The notes beneath the pieces were generated by a model. The model had not been told where the DNA came from and did no database searches. It saw only the letters and a program-made list of their open reading frames with translations. A stretch of 64,000 nt of DNA, taken from NCBI GenBank assembly GCA_030698225.1, contig JAUYNR010000015.1, positions 23,634 through 87,633 of the forward strand, read 5' to 3'. This document shows, piece after piece, positions 20,890 to 31,187 of the stretch. The first letter of the stretch is position 1; every line of letters begins with the position of its first letter. Source of the DNA: Oxalobacteraceae bacterium (GTDB lineage Bacteria > Pseudomonadota > Gammaproteobacteria > Burkholderiales > Burkholderiaceae_D). A program made the translations under genes and the position numbers.

Positions 20890-21057
20890 CTACCCGCAGC
20901 AATTGCGCTGTTCCTGAATCGGCGGCCATTTCATCGAGCCGAAGGAATAGCACACGCAGCAGGCGCCGGGGCGTTGATCCAACGGACCATCCAGCTTTTC
21001 CACAAGCGGTTGCACAAACGGCTTCGACTTGTCATTGAGATACGTGATAGCGAACAT
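20890..21057 (-). CDS. Candidate small Cys-rich ORF
   Basis: MFAITYLNDKSKPFVQPLVEKLDGPLDQRPGACCVCYSFGSMKWPPIQEQRNCCG; no family recognised. Confidence 0.25.
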   Translation of the reverse strand: MFAITYLNDKSKPFVQPLVEKLDGPLDQRPGACCVCYSFGSMKWPPIQEQRNCCG

Positions 21058-21284
21058 TGCACCGACGGTTTGGAAAGATCGTGCGCATCCAAGAATATTC
21101 CTTGTCGCGTATAGAAAAATATTTTGCAGAATTGGCAGGGGGGCGCCAGAAAATAACCAGAGATGTTGCGGCAAAACTTCGTTAATCAAGTCAAAGAGAG
21201 ATCGAAAGGCGGGATCGAAAGCTCGGCACTAAACGGCTTCCGAAGAAGCCGCCAGCATACCTGCGTTACCTGCGGGTCAGCAAT

Positions 21285-21572
21285 TTAGCGGCCTTGATGG
21301 CCCTCTTTGAGCAGGGAATCCAGACGCATCACTTCGTCGCCATGCATCATGATCTTCTCGCCATCCTTGGTTTCCATTACCACGTCCTTTTTCATGCGGA
21401 CAGCACGCCCGGATTTATTTTCCATCGACATCTTCCCGTCCTTGAAGATGTAAATCGTCGAACCGTTTTTCAGCTCGATCGTCTTCTGCGCTGCCGCCCG
21501 CGCGGCGTCACCGGCAAATGCGGAAACTGCAACGGTACTCATCGCTACAACCATCAATAATTTTTTCAACAT
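21285..21572 (-). CDS. copK: CopK-like periplasmic copper-binding protein
   Basis: Signal peptide plus KTIELKNGSTIYIFKDGKMSMENKSGRAVRMKKDVVMETKDGEKIMMHGDEVMRLDSLLKEGH, CopK pattern of spaced Met residues. Confidence 0.85.
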   Translation of the reverse strand: MLKKLLMVVAMSTVAVSAFAGDAARAAAQKTIELKNGSTIYIFKDGKMSMENKSGRAVRMKKDVVMETKDGEKIMMHGDEVMRLDSLLKEGHQGR

Positions 21573-21636
21573 TTTAGTTCTCCTTTAGCAGTTGGTCTTA
21601 CATTATCAATACTATTCCATGTCATCGAGCCCAAAG

Positions 21637-21652
21637 ATTACATTTGCGTCAT
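21637..21652. promoter_or_regulatory. Copper box candidate upstream of copK
   Basis: ATTACA-TTTG-CGTCAT, 10/12 to ATTACA-N4-TGTAAT; 65 nt upstream of the copK start. Confidence 0.4.
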
Positions 21653-21849
21653 CTCTGGGTAATTTTGCTGTTAGAAGCGGGCCACCCAGGTGTCGCTACT
21701 TTGCTAGAAGATTCAAGGCGGACACGGGTGCTGTTCGGCATGTTGGCATGCTCAAGCAACATTGCGACGCACCGCGCAAGTTCGGTGACGATCTGGGTAT
21801 TTTGAAAAATGTTACACGCCTCGGCTGGTAACAAAACCGGCGAAAAAGC

Positions 21850-21882
21850 TTGACACTGTGCTCGGGTACGGGGTCCATAGTG
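21850..21882 (+). promoter_or_regulatory. MerR-family-type promoter candidate
   Basis: TTGACA-20 nt-CATAGT with imperfect dyad CACTGTG...CATAGTG inside the long spacer. Confidence 0.45.
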
Positions 21883-21921
21883 AATTTATTTCCATCGCAT
21901 TTCACCTTTGAAGAGGCGCAC

Positions 21922-24600
21922 ATGCAGCATCGACATACGAATTCCGCCAGTCACGATAAGCGGTCCGGCAACAGTTGCTGCGGCGAAAATGCGGCAGCGC
22001 AGGGAGAATCCGTTGTTCCAGCATCCCAGGCGTCATCGTGCTGCGCCGGCACGCCGGCCAAAACGACCGAAGCGGCAGCAGTGACGCAGCCGCTGATCGA
22101 TCCGGTCTGCGGCATGACCGTAAGCGCCAAGCCGGACCGGGCGATCGTGCATGACGGCCGCACTTATTATTTTTGCAGCACGCGCTGCATGGATAAATTC
22201 CGCTCCGACCCGCATGCCTATATGCATCAAACGGCAGCTGCCGCACCAGCCGGGCAAAGCGCAGCTGGGTGCTGCGGCCACGATCACGGCGCACCGGTAG
22301 CGCTCGCTGCGGACCAGCCGCATATCGATCCGGTCTGCGGCATGCAGGCGGCTGCCGATCCGGCGAAATCGGTCGAACATGCGGGAACCACCTATTATTT
22401 TTGCAGCGCGCATTGCGTGGCTAAATTCCGGGCCGATCCGGAGCAATACCTGAAGCCGCGCGCGAAGGTCGCGCCGGCGGCAGCCAAGGATGCGCTGTAT
22501 ACCTGCCCGATGCACCCGGAGGTGCAGCAAATCGGCCCCGGCAGCTGCCCCAAGTGCGGGATGGCGCTGGAGCCGATGGATGCGGTTGCCGAAGAAGATA
22601 CCACCGAATTGCGCGACATGACGCGGCGCTTCTGGGTCAGCCTGGGCCTGAGCCTGCCATTGCTGTTCATCACGATGAGCGAATTCATTCCCGGCCTGAA
22701 TCTGCACCACTGGATCGGGATCGAACCCTTCAACTGGCTGCAAGCGGTTCTGGCCACGCCGGTGGTGCTATGGGGCGGCTGGCCGTTCTTCGTGCGCGGC
22801 TGGGCCTCGTTCCAGACCTGGAATCTGAACATGTTCAGCCTGATCGGCCTGGGCACCGCTGCTGCCTATCTGTTCAGCGCATTCGCGCTGCTGTTTCCGG
22901 CCGCGTTGCCGGACGCGTTCAAGATGGATGGCATGGTGCCCTTGTATTTCGAGGCGGCGGCGGTCATCGTGACGCTGGTGCTGCTGGGCCAGGTGCTGGA
23001 ATTGCGGGCCCGCTCGCGCACCAACAACGCGATCAAATCGCTGCTCGAACTGGCGCCCAATACCGCGCTGCGCATCAAGCCCGATGGCAGCGAGGAAGAA
23101 ATCCATCTGGACCAGGTGCAAGTCGGCGACATCTTGCGCGTCAAGCCGGGCGGCAAGGTACCGGTCGACGGCGAAGTCGTCGATGGCCATTCGAACGTGG
23201 ACGAGTCGATGATCACCGGAGAACCGGTTCCGGTGGAAAAACATGACGGCGACAAGGTGACGGCCGGCACCGTCAATCAAACCGGATCCTTCTCGCTGCG
23301 CGCCGACAAAATCGGCGCCGACACGCTGCTGGCCAGGATCATCCAGATGGTCAACGAGGCAGGCCGCTCGCGCGCGCCGATCCAGAAGCTGGCGGATCAG
23401 GTGTCGGGCTGGTTCGTGCCGGCGGTGATCGCCGTGGGCATTGTGTCGTTTGGCGTCTGGGCGCTGTTCGGCCCCGCTCCGGGCATGGCCAACGGCCTGG
23501 TTGCCGCGGTGTCGGTGCTGATCATCGCGTGCCCTTGTGCGCTGGGGCTGGCGACACCGATTTCGATCATGGTCGGAGTCGGGCGCGGCGCGACTGACGG
23601 CGTGCTGATCAAGGATGCGGAAGCGCTCGAACTGATGGAAAAGGTCGATACGCTGGTGATCGACAAAACCGGCACCTTAACCGAAGGCAAGCCGAGAGTG
23701 CAGCGCATCGTTGCCGCCAGCGGCTTTGGCGAGGTGCAGGTGCTGCACTATGCGGCCAGCCTGGACGCGCTGTCCGAGCATCCGCTGGCGGTGGCAATCG
23801 TCAATCACGCGCAGCAACAAAACCTGTCGCCCAAGCCGGTCACGCAATTCGAGTCCGTCACCGGCAAGGGCGTGCGCGGCCAGATCGACGGCAAGCTGGT
23901 TTTGTTGGGCAACCTGCGCCTGATGGAGTCGGAGCGGATCGATGTCAGCGCGGTCGCGGCCCAGGTGCAAACGCTGCGCGAGCTGGCGCAAACCGTGATG
24001 TTCCTGAGCATCGAAGGCAAGCTGGCCGGCATCGTCAGCGTCGCCGATCCGATCAAGGCGACTACCCGCGAAGCGATCGAGCAGCTGCATGCGGCCGGCC
24101 TGCGCATCGTGGTGCTGACCGGCGACAATGCGATCACCGCCGCCGCGGTGGCCAAGCAACTGGGGCTGGACGATTTTCGCGCCGATGTGCTACCGGAAGA
24201 CAAGCTCAAGTATCTGAAGGCGTTGCAGCAGGAAGGCCGCATCGTGGCGATGGCCGGCGACGGCGTCAACGATGCGCCGGCGCTGGCGCAGGCCAACGTC
24301 GGCATTGCGATGGGTACCGGCACCGACGTGGCGATGAACAGCGCGCGCATCGTGCTGGTCAAGGGCGACTTGCGCGGCATCGCGAAAGCGCGGCTGCTGA
24401 GCCAGCACACGATGAAAAACATCCGGCAAAACCTGTTTTTCGCGTTCATCTACAACTTCGTTGGGGTGCCGATTGCTGCCGGCGTGCTGTATCCATGGCT
24501 CGGACTGTTGTTGAGTCCGATGATCGCGAGTGCCGCGATGTCTTTGAGTTCCGTATCCGTCATCAGTAATGCATTGCGGCTACGTAACAAAGCGCTGTAG
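21922..24600 (+). CDS. P1B copper/silver-translocating ATPase with two YHS domains and a heavy-metal-binding domain
   Basis: Two IDPVCGM...YYFCS.RC modules, [45 protein letters not shown] 21922 chosen over upstream start 21850. Confidence 0.93.
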   Translation: MQHRHTNSASHDKRSGNSCCGENAAAQGESVVPASQASSCCAGTPAKTTEAAAVTQPLIDPVCGMTVSAKPDRAIVHDGRTYYFCSTRCMDKFRSDPHAYMHQTAAAAPAGQSAAGCCGHDHGAPVALAADQPHIDPVCGMQAAADPAKSVEHAGTTYYFCSAHCVAKFRADPEQYLKPRAKVAPAAAKDALYTCPMHPEVQQIGPGSCPKCGMALEPMDAVAEEDTTELRDMTRRFWVSLGLSLPLLFITMSEFIPGLNLHHWIGIEPFNWLQAVLATPVVLWGGWPFFVRGWASFQTWNLNMFSLIGLGTAAAYLFSAFALLFPAALPDAFKMDGMVPLYFEAAAVIVTLVLLGQVLELRARSRTNNAIKSLLELAPNTALRIKPDGSEEEIHLDQVQVGDILRVKPGGKVPVDGEVVDGHSNVDESMITGEPVPVEKHDGDKVTAGTVNQTGSFSLRADKIGADTLLARIIQMVNEAGRSRAPIQKLADQVSGWFVPAVIAVGIVSFGVWALFGPAPGMANGLVAAVSVLIIACPCALGLATPISIMVGVGRGATDGVLIKDAEALELMEKVDTLVIDKTGTLTEGKPRVQRIVAASGFGEVQVLHYAASLDALSEHPLAVAIVNHAQQQNLSPKPVTQFESVTGKGVRGQIDGKLVLLGNLRLMESERIDVSAVAAQVQTLRELAQTVMFLSIEGKLAGIVSVADPIKATTREAIEQLHAAGLRIVVLTGDNAITAAAVAKQLGLDDFRADVLPEDKLKYLKALQQEGRIVAMAGDGVNDAPALAQANVGIAMGTGTDVAMNSARIVLVKGDLRGIAKARLLSQHTMKNIRQNLFFAFIYNFVGVPIAAGVLYPWLGLLLSPMIASAAMSLSSVSVISNALRLRNKAL

Positions 24601-24675
24601 TGACAGTTGACCATCGTTAGCTGGTGCATGTCAGTTGGTGCGTTAATTGCTTGTAATTAATTTGGAACCGGAATC

Positions 24676-25191
24676 ATGATTGGAACTCTCAAAATGAAGA
24701 AACGCATTGAGGTAGCGCTGCTCGCCATACTGACGATCGGGCAAGTCCCGTTGGCATTCGCGCAGCAATCGGCCGCGCCAGCCGCGCAAAAGGGATTCGG
24801 CAGCCTGTTCTCCTCTGCCAGCGAAGATCAGCTGATCGAACCGGAACTGGCGTTCAGACTGAATGTTGCCGTCAAAGGGCCGAACACCGTTCGTGCCGAA
24901 CTGGTGCCGGCGAAGGGGTATTACCTCTACAAGGAAAAGATCCGTTTCTCGCTCAAGAATGCCAACGGCGTGGCGATTACTGCGGTCACATTGCCAGCCG
25001 GTGAAATGAAAACCGACCAGATTTTCGGCAAGACCGAGGTATATAAAAAAGCGATCCCCGCCGACATCACCGTCAGTCGCAGCGCGAAGGCCAACAAGCT
25101 CACGCTGGTGGCGACCTATCAGGGCTGCCATGAAAAATTGGGCGTCTGCTATCCGCCGATCGAGAAGGCGGTCACTCTGACATTGCCGTAG
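24676..25191 (+). CDS. Stand-alone DsbD N-terminal (alpha) domain protein
   Basis: 171 aa; YYLYKEKIRFSL...TYQGCHEKLGVCYPPIEKAVTLTLP; no DsbD membrane or gamma domain. Confidence 0.8.
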   Translation: MIGTLKMKKRIEVALLAILTIGQVPLAFAQQSAAPAAQKGFGSLFSSASEDQLIEPELAFRLNVAVKGPNTVRAELVPAKGYYLYKEKIRFSLKNANGVAITAVTLPAGEMKTDQIFGKTEVYKKAIPADITVSRSAKANKLTLVATYQGCHEKLGVCYPPIEKAVTLTLP

Positions 25192-25259
25192 CTGCATTGA
25201 GAAATATTCCGGAACGCGGGAATGTCAGAATTTTTTAACAGGAAATGAAGGAAATTGTG

Positions 25260-25676
25260 ATGAAAAAATTGATTATTGCGACCCTGCTGGCGGCGACCTA
25301 CAGCCTGGCGTACGGCGCCGGCGAAGCGATCACAGTCTACAAGGACAAGAACTGCGGGTGCTGCGAAGGGTGGGTCGACCATCTGCGCGAATCGGGCTTC
25401 AAGGTCAACGCGGTGAATTCGGACGACATGTCCGCGATCAAGAAACGTTTTGGCGTACCCGAATCGATGGGCTCCTGCCATACCGCAGTCCTCGACAAGT
25501 CGGGGCAGGTGATTGAAGGCCATGTACCGGCTGCCGCGATCAATAAGCTGATCGCGCGGCCGAAAGTGCAAGGGGTAGCTGCGCCGGGAATGCCAATGAA
25601 CTCGCCCGGCATGGGGAAGCTGGACGGCAAGCTGATTACCTACGACTTTTCGGGCAAATCATTCTCGAAGGACTGA
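25260..25676 (+). CDS. DUF411 family metal-binding protein, second copy
   Basis: KDKNCGCCEGWVDHL, MGSCHTAVLDKSGQVIEGHVPAAAI, AAPGMPMNSPGMG. Confidence 0.9.
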   Translation: MKKLIIATLLAATYSLAYGAGEAITVYKDKNCGCCEGWVDHLRESGFKVNAVNSDDMSAIKKRFGVPESMGSCHTAVLDKSGQVIEGHVPAAAINKLIARPKVQGVAAPGMPMNSPGMGKLDGKLITYDFSGKSFSKD

Positions 25677-25761
25677 GAGGACTGAGGCGGGGCAGTGCAC
25701 CTCGACAACCGGTGTGTCTGCCACCACCCGTTAACTCAAATTAACCTTATCCGTAATTGCC

Positions 25762-26130
25762 TTATTTCAGCGTCAGACGCACCTGCTCGGCCGGTTTGCC
25801 GGGCAGCGCGAACTTGACGATGGCCTTGGCGCCGGCAGTCGCGCTGGCTTTGGCAGTCATCTGGTTGTCGCTGGTCGGCGTGAGCGTGGCCTTGGTTTTT
25901 TCGTTGCCGGATAGCAGCGTGATTTCGCCGCTGACACCCTTGCTGTCGACCGGCTTGCCGTCATGGTTGCTCAGGTAGACGGTTAGCTGGTCGGTCCCGG
26001 CGACCAGTTCGATACGATTCCCGGATGCCGCCTCGGCCATCGCGCCGCCATGATGCGGCTTGAGTTCGCCGTCGGCGAAAGCGAGGCCGGTGGACAGCGC
26101 GATGGATACGGCGATCAGTAGTTTTTTCAT
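25762..26130 (-). CDS. Small periplasmic hypothetical protein linked to the efflux cluster
   Basis: 122 aa, signal peptide, GELKPHHGGAMAEAASGNRIELV. Confidence 0.65.
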   Translation of the reverse strand: MKKLLIAVSIALSTGLAFADGELKPHHGGAMAEAASGNRIELVAGTDQLTVYLSNHDGKPVDSKGVSGEITLLSGNEKTKATLTPTSDNQMTAKASATAGAKAIVKFALPGKPAEQVRLTLK

Positions 26131-26269
26131 GATGTTTTCCTTTACGGATGGGTTAAATAATGGATGTTACGCGTGCCCGCCGGGGACAAGGCACTGTCCA
26201 CGAAAAGGCACGAAATAGGGTGCCTGGAAACAGCTGTTTACACTCAAATCCAGCCTGGACGCCTGTCTG

Positions 26270-26340
26270 ATACTAATCTTAGTATATTTCATAGCCACAA
26301 TAAACCTATGCGGGTAATGCCATGAAAATGATGATACTCC
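26270..26340 (-). repeat. AGTAT-bounded dispersed repeat, copy E
   Basis: Reverse strand GGAGTATCATCATTTTCATGGCATTACCCGCATAGGTTTATTGTGGCTATGAAATATACTAAGATTAGTAT. Confidence 0.6.
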
Positions 26341-26420
26341 ATGTTTTTCGCTAAATTGTTGGTGCTGCGAAGGGTTTTCGTGCGTTTCGTGTCTTTCGTG
26401 GACCATGCAGGTCAAATAAT

Positions 26421-29400
26421 TCAGAAGACATCCTTATCGTGCTCTTGCAGCAATTGCCGCAGCGGTTTCTCGCCGAACAGCCAGAACATCAGCGGCGTCA
26501 GCAGCGTATCGAGCAGGGTCGAACTGACCAGTCCGCCGAAGATCACCACCGCCACCGGATGCAGGATTTCCTTGCCCGGCGCGTCTGCTGCGAACAGCAA
26601 AGGCACCAGCGCCAGTGAGGCAGTCAGCGCAGTCATCAGCACCGGCGTGAGCCGTTCCAGCGAACCGCGCACGATCATCCGTTGGCTGAAGATTTCCCCC
26701 TCGAACTTGCACAGGTTGATGTAGTGGCTGATCTTCAGGATGCCGTTGCGGGTGGCGATCCCGGTCAGCGTGATGAAGCCGACCAGCGACGCTACCGACA
26801 ATGTGATATCGGCCAGCCACATTCCGATCACGCTGCCGATCAGCGCCATCGGAATGTTGCCCATGATGATCGCGGTCAGCTTGACCGACTTGTAGCGGCT
26901 GTACAGCACCATGAAGATCAGCGCCAGCGATACCAGCGACAGGCCGGCGATCAGCCTGGTCGCCTGTTCCTGCGCCTGGAACTGGCCTTCGAGGCTGACG
27001 AAATAGCCTTCCGGCATATGGTTGTCGGCCAGCACCTTGCGGATATCGGCGATGATGCGCGCCATGTCGGAGCCGTCGGTATTGGCCGCGATGACGATCC
27101 GGCGCCGGCCGTTCTCGCGCCCGATCTGGTTCGGGCCGTCCGACTCCTCGATGCTCGCCACCTGCGACAGCGGGATGCGTCCGTGCGGCGTGTCGATCAG
27201 GATATTCGCCAGGCCCGGCGTATCGCGCGCGCTGTCCGGCAGCCGCACCACCAGGTTGAAACGCTTGTTGCCGTCGACGATCTGCGCCACGGTATCGCCC
27301 TCGGTCAGGGTTTCCAGCGTCTTCAGCAAGGTTCCCGGCAACACGCCAAACTGCGCGGCCTTGCCATAGTCTAGCCGCACCTTGATTTGCGGGATCAGCA
27401 CCTGCTTCTCGATCTGCAGGTCGGTCAGCCCCGGAATCCGCAGCAGTTTCTCGCGCAGGCTGGCGGCCTGGCCGCGCAGCGTATCGAGATCGTCGCCGTA
27501 GATCTTCAGCGCGATCTGCGCCCGCACACCCGACAACAGGTGGTCGAGCCGGTGCGAGATCGGCTGACCGACGGTCGCGGTCGCCGGCAGCGGCGCCAGC
27601 TTGGCCCGGATGTCGGCCATCACGGTCTCGCGCGCCCGCTCCGATGGTTTGAGATCGACGTCGAGTTCGCTTGAGTGCACGCCCTCCGCGTGTTCATCGA
27701 GCTCGGCGCGACCGGTACGACGGCCGACGCTCTTCACCTCCGGCACTTCCATCATCAGTTGTTCGGCCAGTGCGCCGACCTGGTTCGACTCGGCCAGCGA
27801 CGTGCCCGGGTTGAGCAGCAGCGACACGGTCAGCGTGCCCTCGTTGAACGCCGGCAAGAAGGCGCGCGGGAACGACGGCACCGTGGCCACCGCCGCCACC
27901 AGCAGTGCGACCGCGACGCCCAGGATCAGCTTGGGGTGATCGAACGAGGATTCCAGCAGGCGTTTGTCCCAGTGTTTCAGCCATTGCACCAGCCGCGAAT
28001 CGCCGTGCCCGATCTGCTTCATGCGCGGCAGCAGGAAGTAGCACAGCACCGGCGTCACGGTCAGCGCCACCAGCAGACTCGACAGGATCGAGGTGATATA
28101 GGCAACGCCGAGCGGCGCGAACAGCCTGCCCTCGATGCCCGGCAGCGCGAACAGCGGCACGAACACCAGCACCACCACCATGGTGGCGACCACCACGCCG
28201 GAGCGCACCTCGTTGCACGCGGCCGCGATCACCTTGATGATGCCCGGCACGCCCTTGGGCTTGCGCTCCTTGAGTCGCCGCAACACGTTTTCCACGTCGA
28301 CTAACGCATCGTCGACCAGCTCGCCGATCGCGATCGCCAGGCCGCCCAGCGTCATCACGTTGATCGACAGCCCCATGCCCTTGAACACCAGCACGGTAAT
28401 CGCCAGCGACAACGGGATCGCGATCAGCGAGATCAGCGTGGTGCGCACATTCATCAGGAACAGGAACAGGATGATCGCGACCATGATCGCGCCGTCGCGC
28501 AGCGCTTCCTGCACGTTGCCGATCGAGGCCTCGATGAAATCGGCCTGGCGGAAAGAGATTTCGGGTTTCGACACGCCGGCCGGCAAGGACTTCGACAGCG
28601 CAGCCAGCGCATGCTCGATCTCCTCGCTGAGCTTGACCGAATCGGCATTCGGCTGCTTCTGCACGCTGACGATCACCGCCGGCTTGGCGCCATAACCGGC
28701 GTCGCCGCGCTTGAACGCGGCGGCGAACTTCACCTCGGCCAATTGTTTCATCAAGATCGGCTGGCCGTTGACCACCTTGACCGCGAGATTCTGCAGGTCT
28801 TCCAGCCGGGTGGTGCGGCCCAGGTTGCGGATCAGGTATTCACGCGCGTTCTGCTCCAGGAAACCGCCGCTGGTATTGCTCGAAAAGGCCTTCAGCGCGG
28901 CCTCCAGGTCGTCGAAGCTGACCCCGAGCTGCGCCATCAGCGCGGTATTCGGCTCGACCCGGAACTGGCGCACTTCGCCGCCGATCGGGATCACCTGCGC
29001 CACGCCCGGGATCGACAGCAGCCGCGGACGCAGCACGAAGTCGGCGTATTCGCGCACCTGCATCGGGCTGACCTTGGCCGGGTCGGCCGGCAATGCGATC
29101 AGCATGATCTCGCCCATCACCGAGGAAATCGGCCCCATGTTCGGCTGCACGCCCGGCGGCAACTGCTCCCTGACCTCGGCCAGCCGCTCGGCCACTAGTT
29201 GCCGGTTGCGGTAGATGTCCGAGCCCCATTCGAACTCCGCATACAAAATTGAAAGCCCGATGCCCGACACCGAACGCACCCGCGTCACGCCGGGCATCCC
29301 GTTCATCGCGGTTTCGAGCGGAAACGACACCAGTTGCTCGACTTCCTCCGGCGCCATGCCGCCGGCTTCGGTCATGATGGTGACGGTCGGCTTGTTGAGG

Positions 29401-29522
29401 TCGGGGAATACGTCGACCGGCATGTTCGACGCGGTGATGCCGCCGTAAATCATCAGGATCACCGCGAAGGCGAGTACGAACAGCCGGTTTTTCAGGCTGG
29501 TATTGACGATCCAGCTAAACAT
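26421..29522 (-). CDS. Heavy-metal efflux RND permease, second system (CzcA/CusA family)
   Basis: 1033 aa; [32 protein letters not shown]; complete RND. Confidence 0.93.
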   Translation of the reverse strand: MFSWIVNTSLKNRLFVLAFAVILMIYGGITASNMPVDVFPDLNKPTVTIMTEAGGMAPEEVEQLVSFPLETAMNGMPGVTRVRSVSGIGLSILYAEFEWGSDIYRNRQLVAERLAEVREQLPPGVQPNMGPISSVMGEIMLIALPADPAKVSPMQVREYADFVLRPRLLSIPGVAQVIPIGGEVRQFRVEPNTALMAQLGVSFDDLEAALKAFSSNTSGGFLEQNAREYLIRNLGRTTRLEDLQNLAVKVVNGQPILMKQLAEVKFAAAFKRGDAGYGAKPAVIVSVQKQPNADSVKLSEEIEHALAALSKSLPAGVSKPEISFRQADFIEASIGNVQEALRDGAIMVAIILFLFLMNVRTTLISLIAIPLSLAITVLVFKGMGLSINVMTLGGLAIAIGELVDDALVDVENVLRRLKERKPKGVPGIIKVIAAACNEVRSGVVVATMVVVLVFVPLFALPGIEGRLFAPLGVAYITSILSSLLVALTVTPVLCYFLLPRMKQIGHGDSRLVQWLKHWDKRLLESSFDHPKLILGVAVALLVAAVATVPSFPRAFLPAFNEGTLTVSLLLNPGTSLAESNQVGALAEQLMMEVPEVKSVGRRTGRAELDEHAEGVHSSELDVDLKPSERARETVMADIRAKLAPLPATATVGQPISHRLDHLLSGVRAQIALKIYGDDLDTLRGQAASLREKLLRIPGLTDLQIEKQVLIPQIKVRLDYGKAAQFGVLPGTLLKTLETLTEGDTVAQIVDGNKRFNLVVRLPDSARDTPGLANILIDTPHGRIPLSQVASIEESDGPNQIGRENGRRRIVIAANTDGSDMARIIADIRKVLADNHMPEGYFVSLEGQFQAQEQATRLIAGLSLVSLALIFMVLYSRYKSVKLTAIIMGNIPMALIGSVIGMWLADITLSVASLVGFITLTGIATRNGILKISHYINLCKFEGEIFSQRMIVRGSLERLTPVLMTALTASLALVPLLFAADAPGKEILHPVAVVIFGGLVSSTLLDTLLTPLMFWLFGEKPLRQLLQEHDKDVF

Positions 29523-29531
29523 GCATTCCCC

Positions 29532-30632
29532 TTAGCGGATCTGGTTGATCAGTGTGGCGCCGGCGGTTACCGCCCGCACGCCCGGTTTCAAGCCGGTCGC
29601 CACCACGTTGGCGCCGTCGAGCGGAGTCACTTGGACCGGCACGCCGCGGAACACCTCGGCGCGCTCATGCACCCAGACGATGTTCTCGTTGGCCGAATTC
29701 TTCACGATGCTGGCTGCCGGCAGCGGCACGCCCTTGATGCTGTCGCCGGTCTGCGCGATCACCTTGACCGCCTGGCCGAGCGCCAACGGGGTATCGCCGG
29801 CCCGCTTGAGCTTGAATAGCACCGGCAATGCGCCGTCGCGAAAGGCGCTGCTGCCGCCGACAAAAGTCAGCGGCGTCTGCGAACCGGCCAGGCTGGCGTC
29901 GGCCAGTCCGGCGACCAGTTTGCTGTCGTAGGCCAGCGCCTCGATCATCAGCCGGGCCGGATCGATGATCTCGAACAGCACATCGCGCGCCTCAACCACC
30001 TGTCCGTTGACCGCGCTGGCCACCGCGATCACGCCGCCAACCGGCGCTAGCAGCGCTTCGCGCCCGCTCGCGCGGCTCAGTGCAGCAGTGCGCTGGCGCG
30101 CCGCCGCGAGTTCGGCCGCCTGGGCGTCGATTTCTTTCTGCGACACGGTGCCGCTCAGTTCGCGCAAGCGCTTCAGCTGCTTCTCGGCCAGCCGGGTCTT
30201 AACCTGCAGTTCGCCCAGTTCGGCTTGCTGGCTGGCGCGCTCGCTGCTGCTCACCGCGGGCACCAGATAGGCCAGCAACTGGCCCTTGACTACCTTCATG
30301 CCGGCCAGCGGCAGCCCCTTCGGGCCGGGTTCGATGCGGCCGGACTGCATCACCTGCACCCGCCCGCCGGTGTTCGGGTCCATCACCACGTGGCCATTGA
30401 GCTCCACCGTATGCGCAACGGTCTTTTCCGCGCCGAGCACGGTACGGATGGCCAGCCTTCGCTGCGCATCCTTGGGCACGAAAACGCTGCCGTCCGGCAG
30501 CCGTTGCGGTTTGTCGGCGGCGATGCCGAGCGCCGGTTTGGCTGCGTCGCCGCTGTGATCTTCATCGCCGTGCGCGCCGGCCTGAACCATCGAGAGTGCC
30601 AGCAGGCAGGCCAGTAGTTTGTGCATTTTCAT
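29532..30632 (-). CDS. RND periplasmic adaptor (CzcB/CusB family), second system
   Basis: 366 aa; HlyD-type; N-terminal AHGDEDHSGDAAKPA. Confidence 0.9.
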   Translation of the reverse strand: MKMHKLLACLLALSMVQAGAHGDEDHSGDAAKPALGIAADKPQRLPDGSVFVPKDAQRRLAIRTVLGAEKTVAHTVELNGHVVMDPNTGGRVQVMQSGRIEPGPKGLPLAGMKVVKGQLLAYLVPAVSSSERASQQAELGELQVKTRLAEKQLKRLRELSGTVSQKEIDAQAAELAAARQRTAALSRASGREALLAPVGGVIAVASAVNGQVVEARDVLFEIIDPARLMIEALAYDSKLVAGLADASLAGSQTPLTFVGGSSAFRDGALPVLFKLKRAGDTPLALGQAVKVIAQTGDSIKGVPLPAASIVKNSANENIVWVHERAEVFRGVPVQVTPLDGANVVATGLKPGVRAVTAGATLINQIR

Positions 30633-30647
30633 ATGTTGCTTCCTTGT

Positions 30648-31187
30648 TCAGGCGGATGGACCGGGTCGGCGACGTTTGAGCAGCAGGGAGATGCCGGCCA
30701 GCGCGGCCAGGGAGCCGCCGACCCACCACCACATCGATCCCGCACCCGGCAGGCCAGCTGCCGCTGCCGGCCTGGCTGCCTCGGCCACCACCAGCGTGGT
30801 CTCGATCAGGTCGCTATCCGCGCCGGCTTCTACGGTAAACAGCAGCGGGTAGTGCCCGGGTTTGGCAAACTGCGGTGCGCTGACCCGATAGCTGCCGTTG
30901 CCGGCTGCTTGTGCGACCGCTTTCCAGTCGCCGCTTTCGACTTCGACCTTGGCGTCGCTCACCGGCGCATTGCTGGCGAAGCGATCGATAAAGATGGTGA
31001 GCTGTCCGCTGCCGGCTGTGACCAGCAGTTCAAACATTTCGGTCTGGGCCTCGGCACGCGGCGCAACATTGGCCACGCTGGCCGGCTTGGCTGCGGCGCC
31101 GTGGTCTTCATCGCCGTGGGCCAGCGCAAGGATGGGTGCATACAGTGTGGAAAGCAGCAGCGTAAAAATCAGGGTGTGGCGTTTCAT
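30648..31187 (-). CDS. Membrane-anchored periplasmic hypothetical protein of RND cluster
   Basis: 179 aa; signal peptide, AHGDEDHGAAAKPA, C-terminal TM plus LLKRRRPG. Confidence 0.75.
   Translation of the reverse strand: MKRHTLIFTLLLSTLYAPILALAHGDEDHGAAAKPASVANVAPRAEAQTEMFELLVTAGSGQLTIFIDRFASNAPVSDAKVEVESGDWKAVAQAAGNGSYRVSAPQFAKPGHYPLLFTVEAGADSDLIETTLVVAEAARPAAAAGLPGAGSMWWWVGGSLAALAGISLLLKRRRPGPSA

Noticed and set aside
9238-25756. 12-nt match TTATCCGTAATT near 9238 and 25745
   Set aside because: Many 12-mer matches are expected by chance in 64 kb, and flanks do not align.
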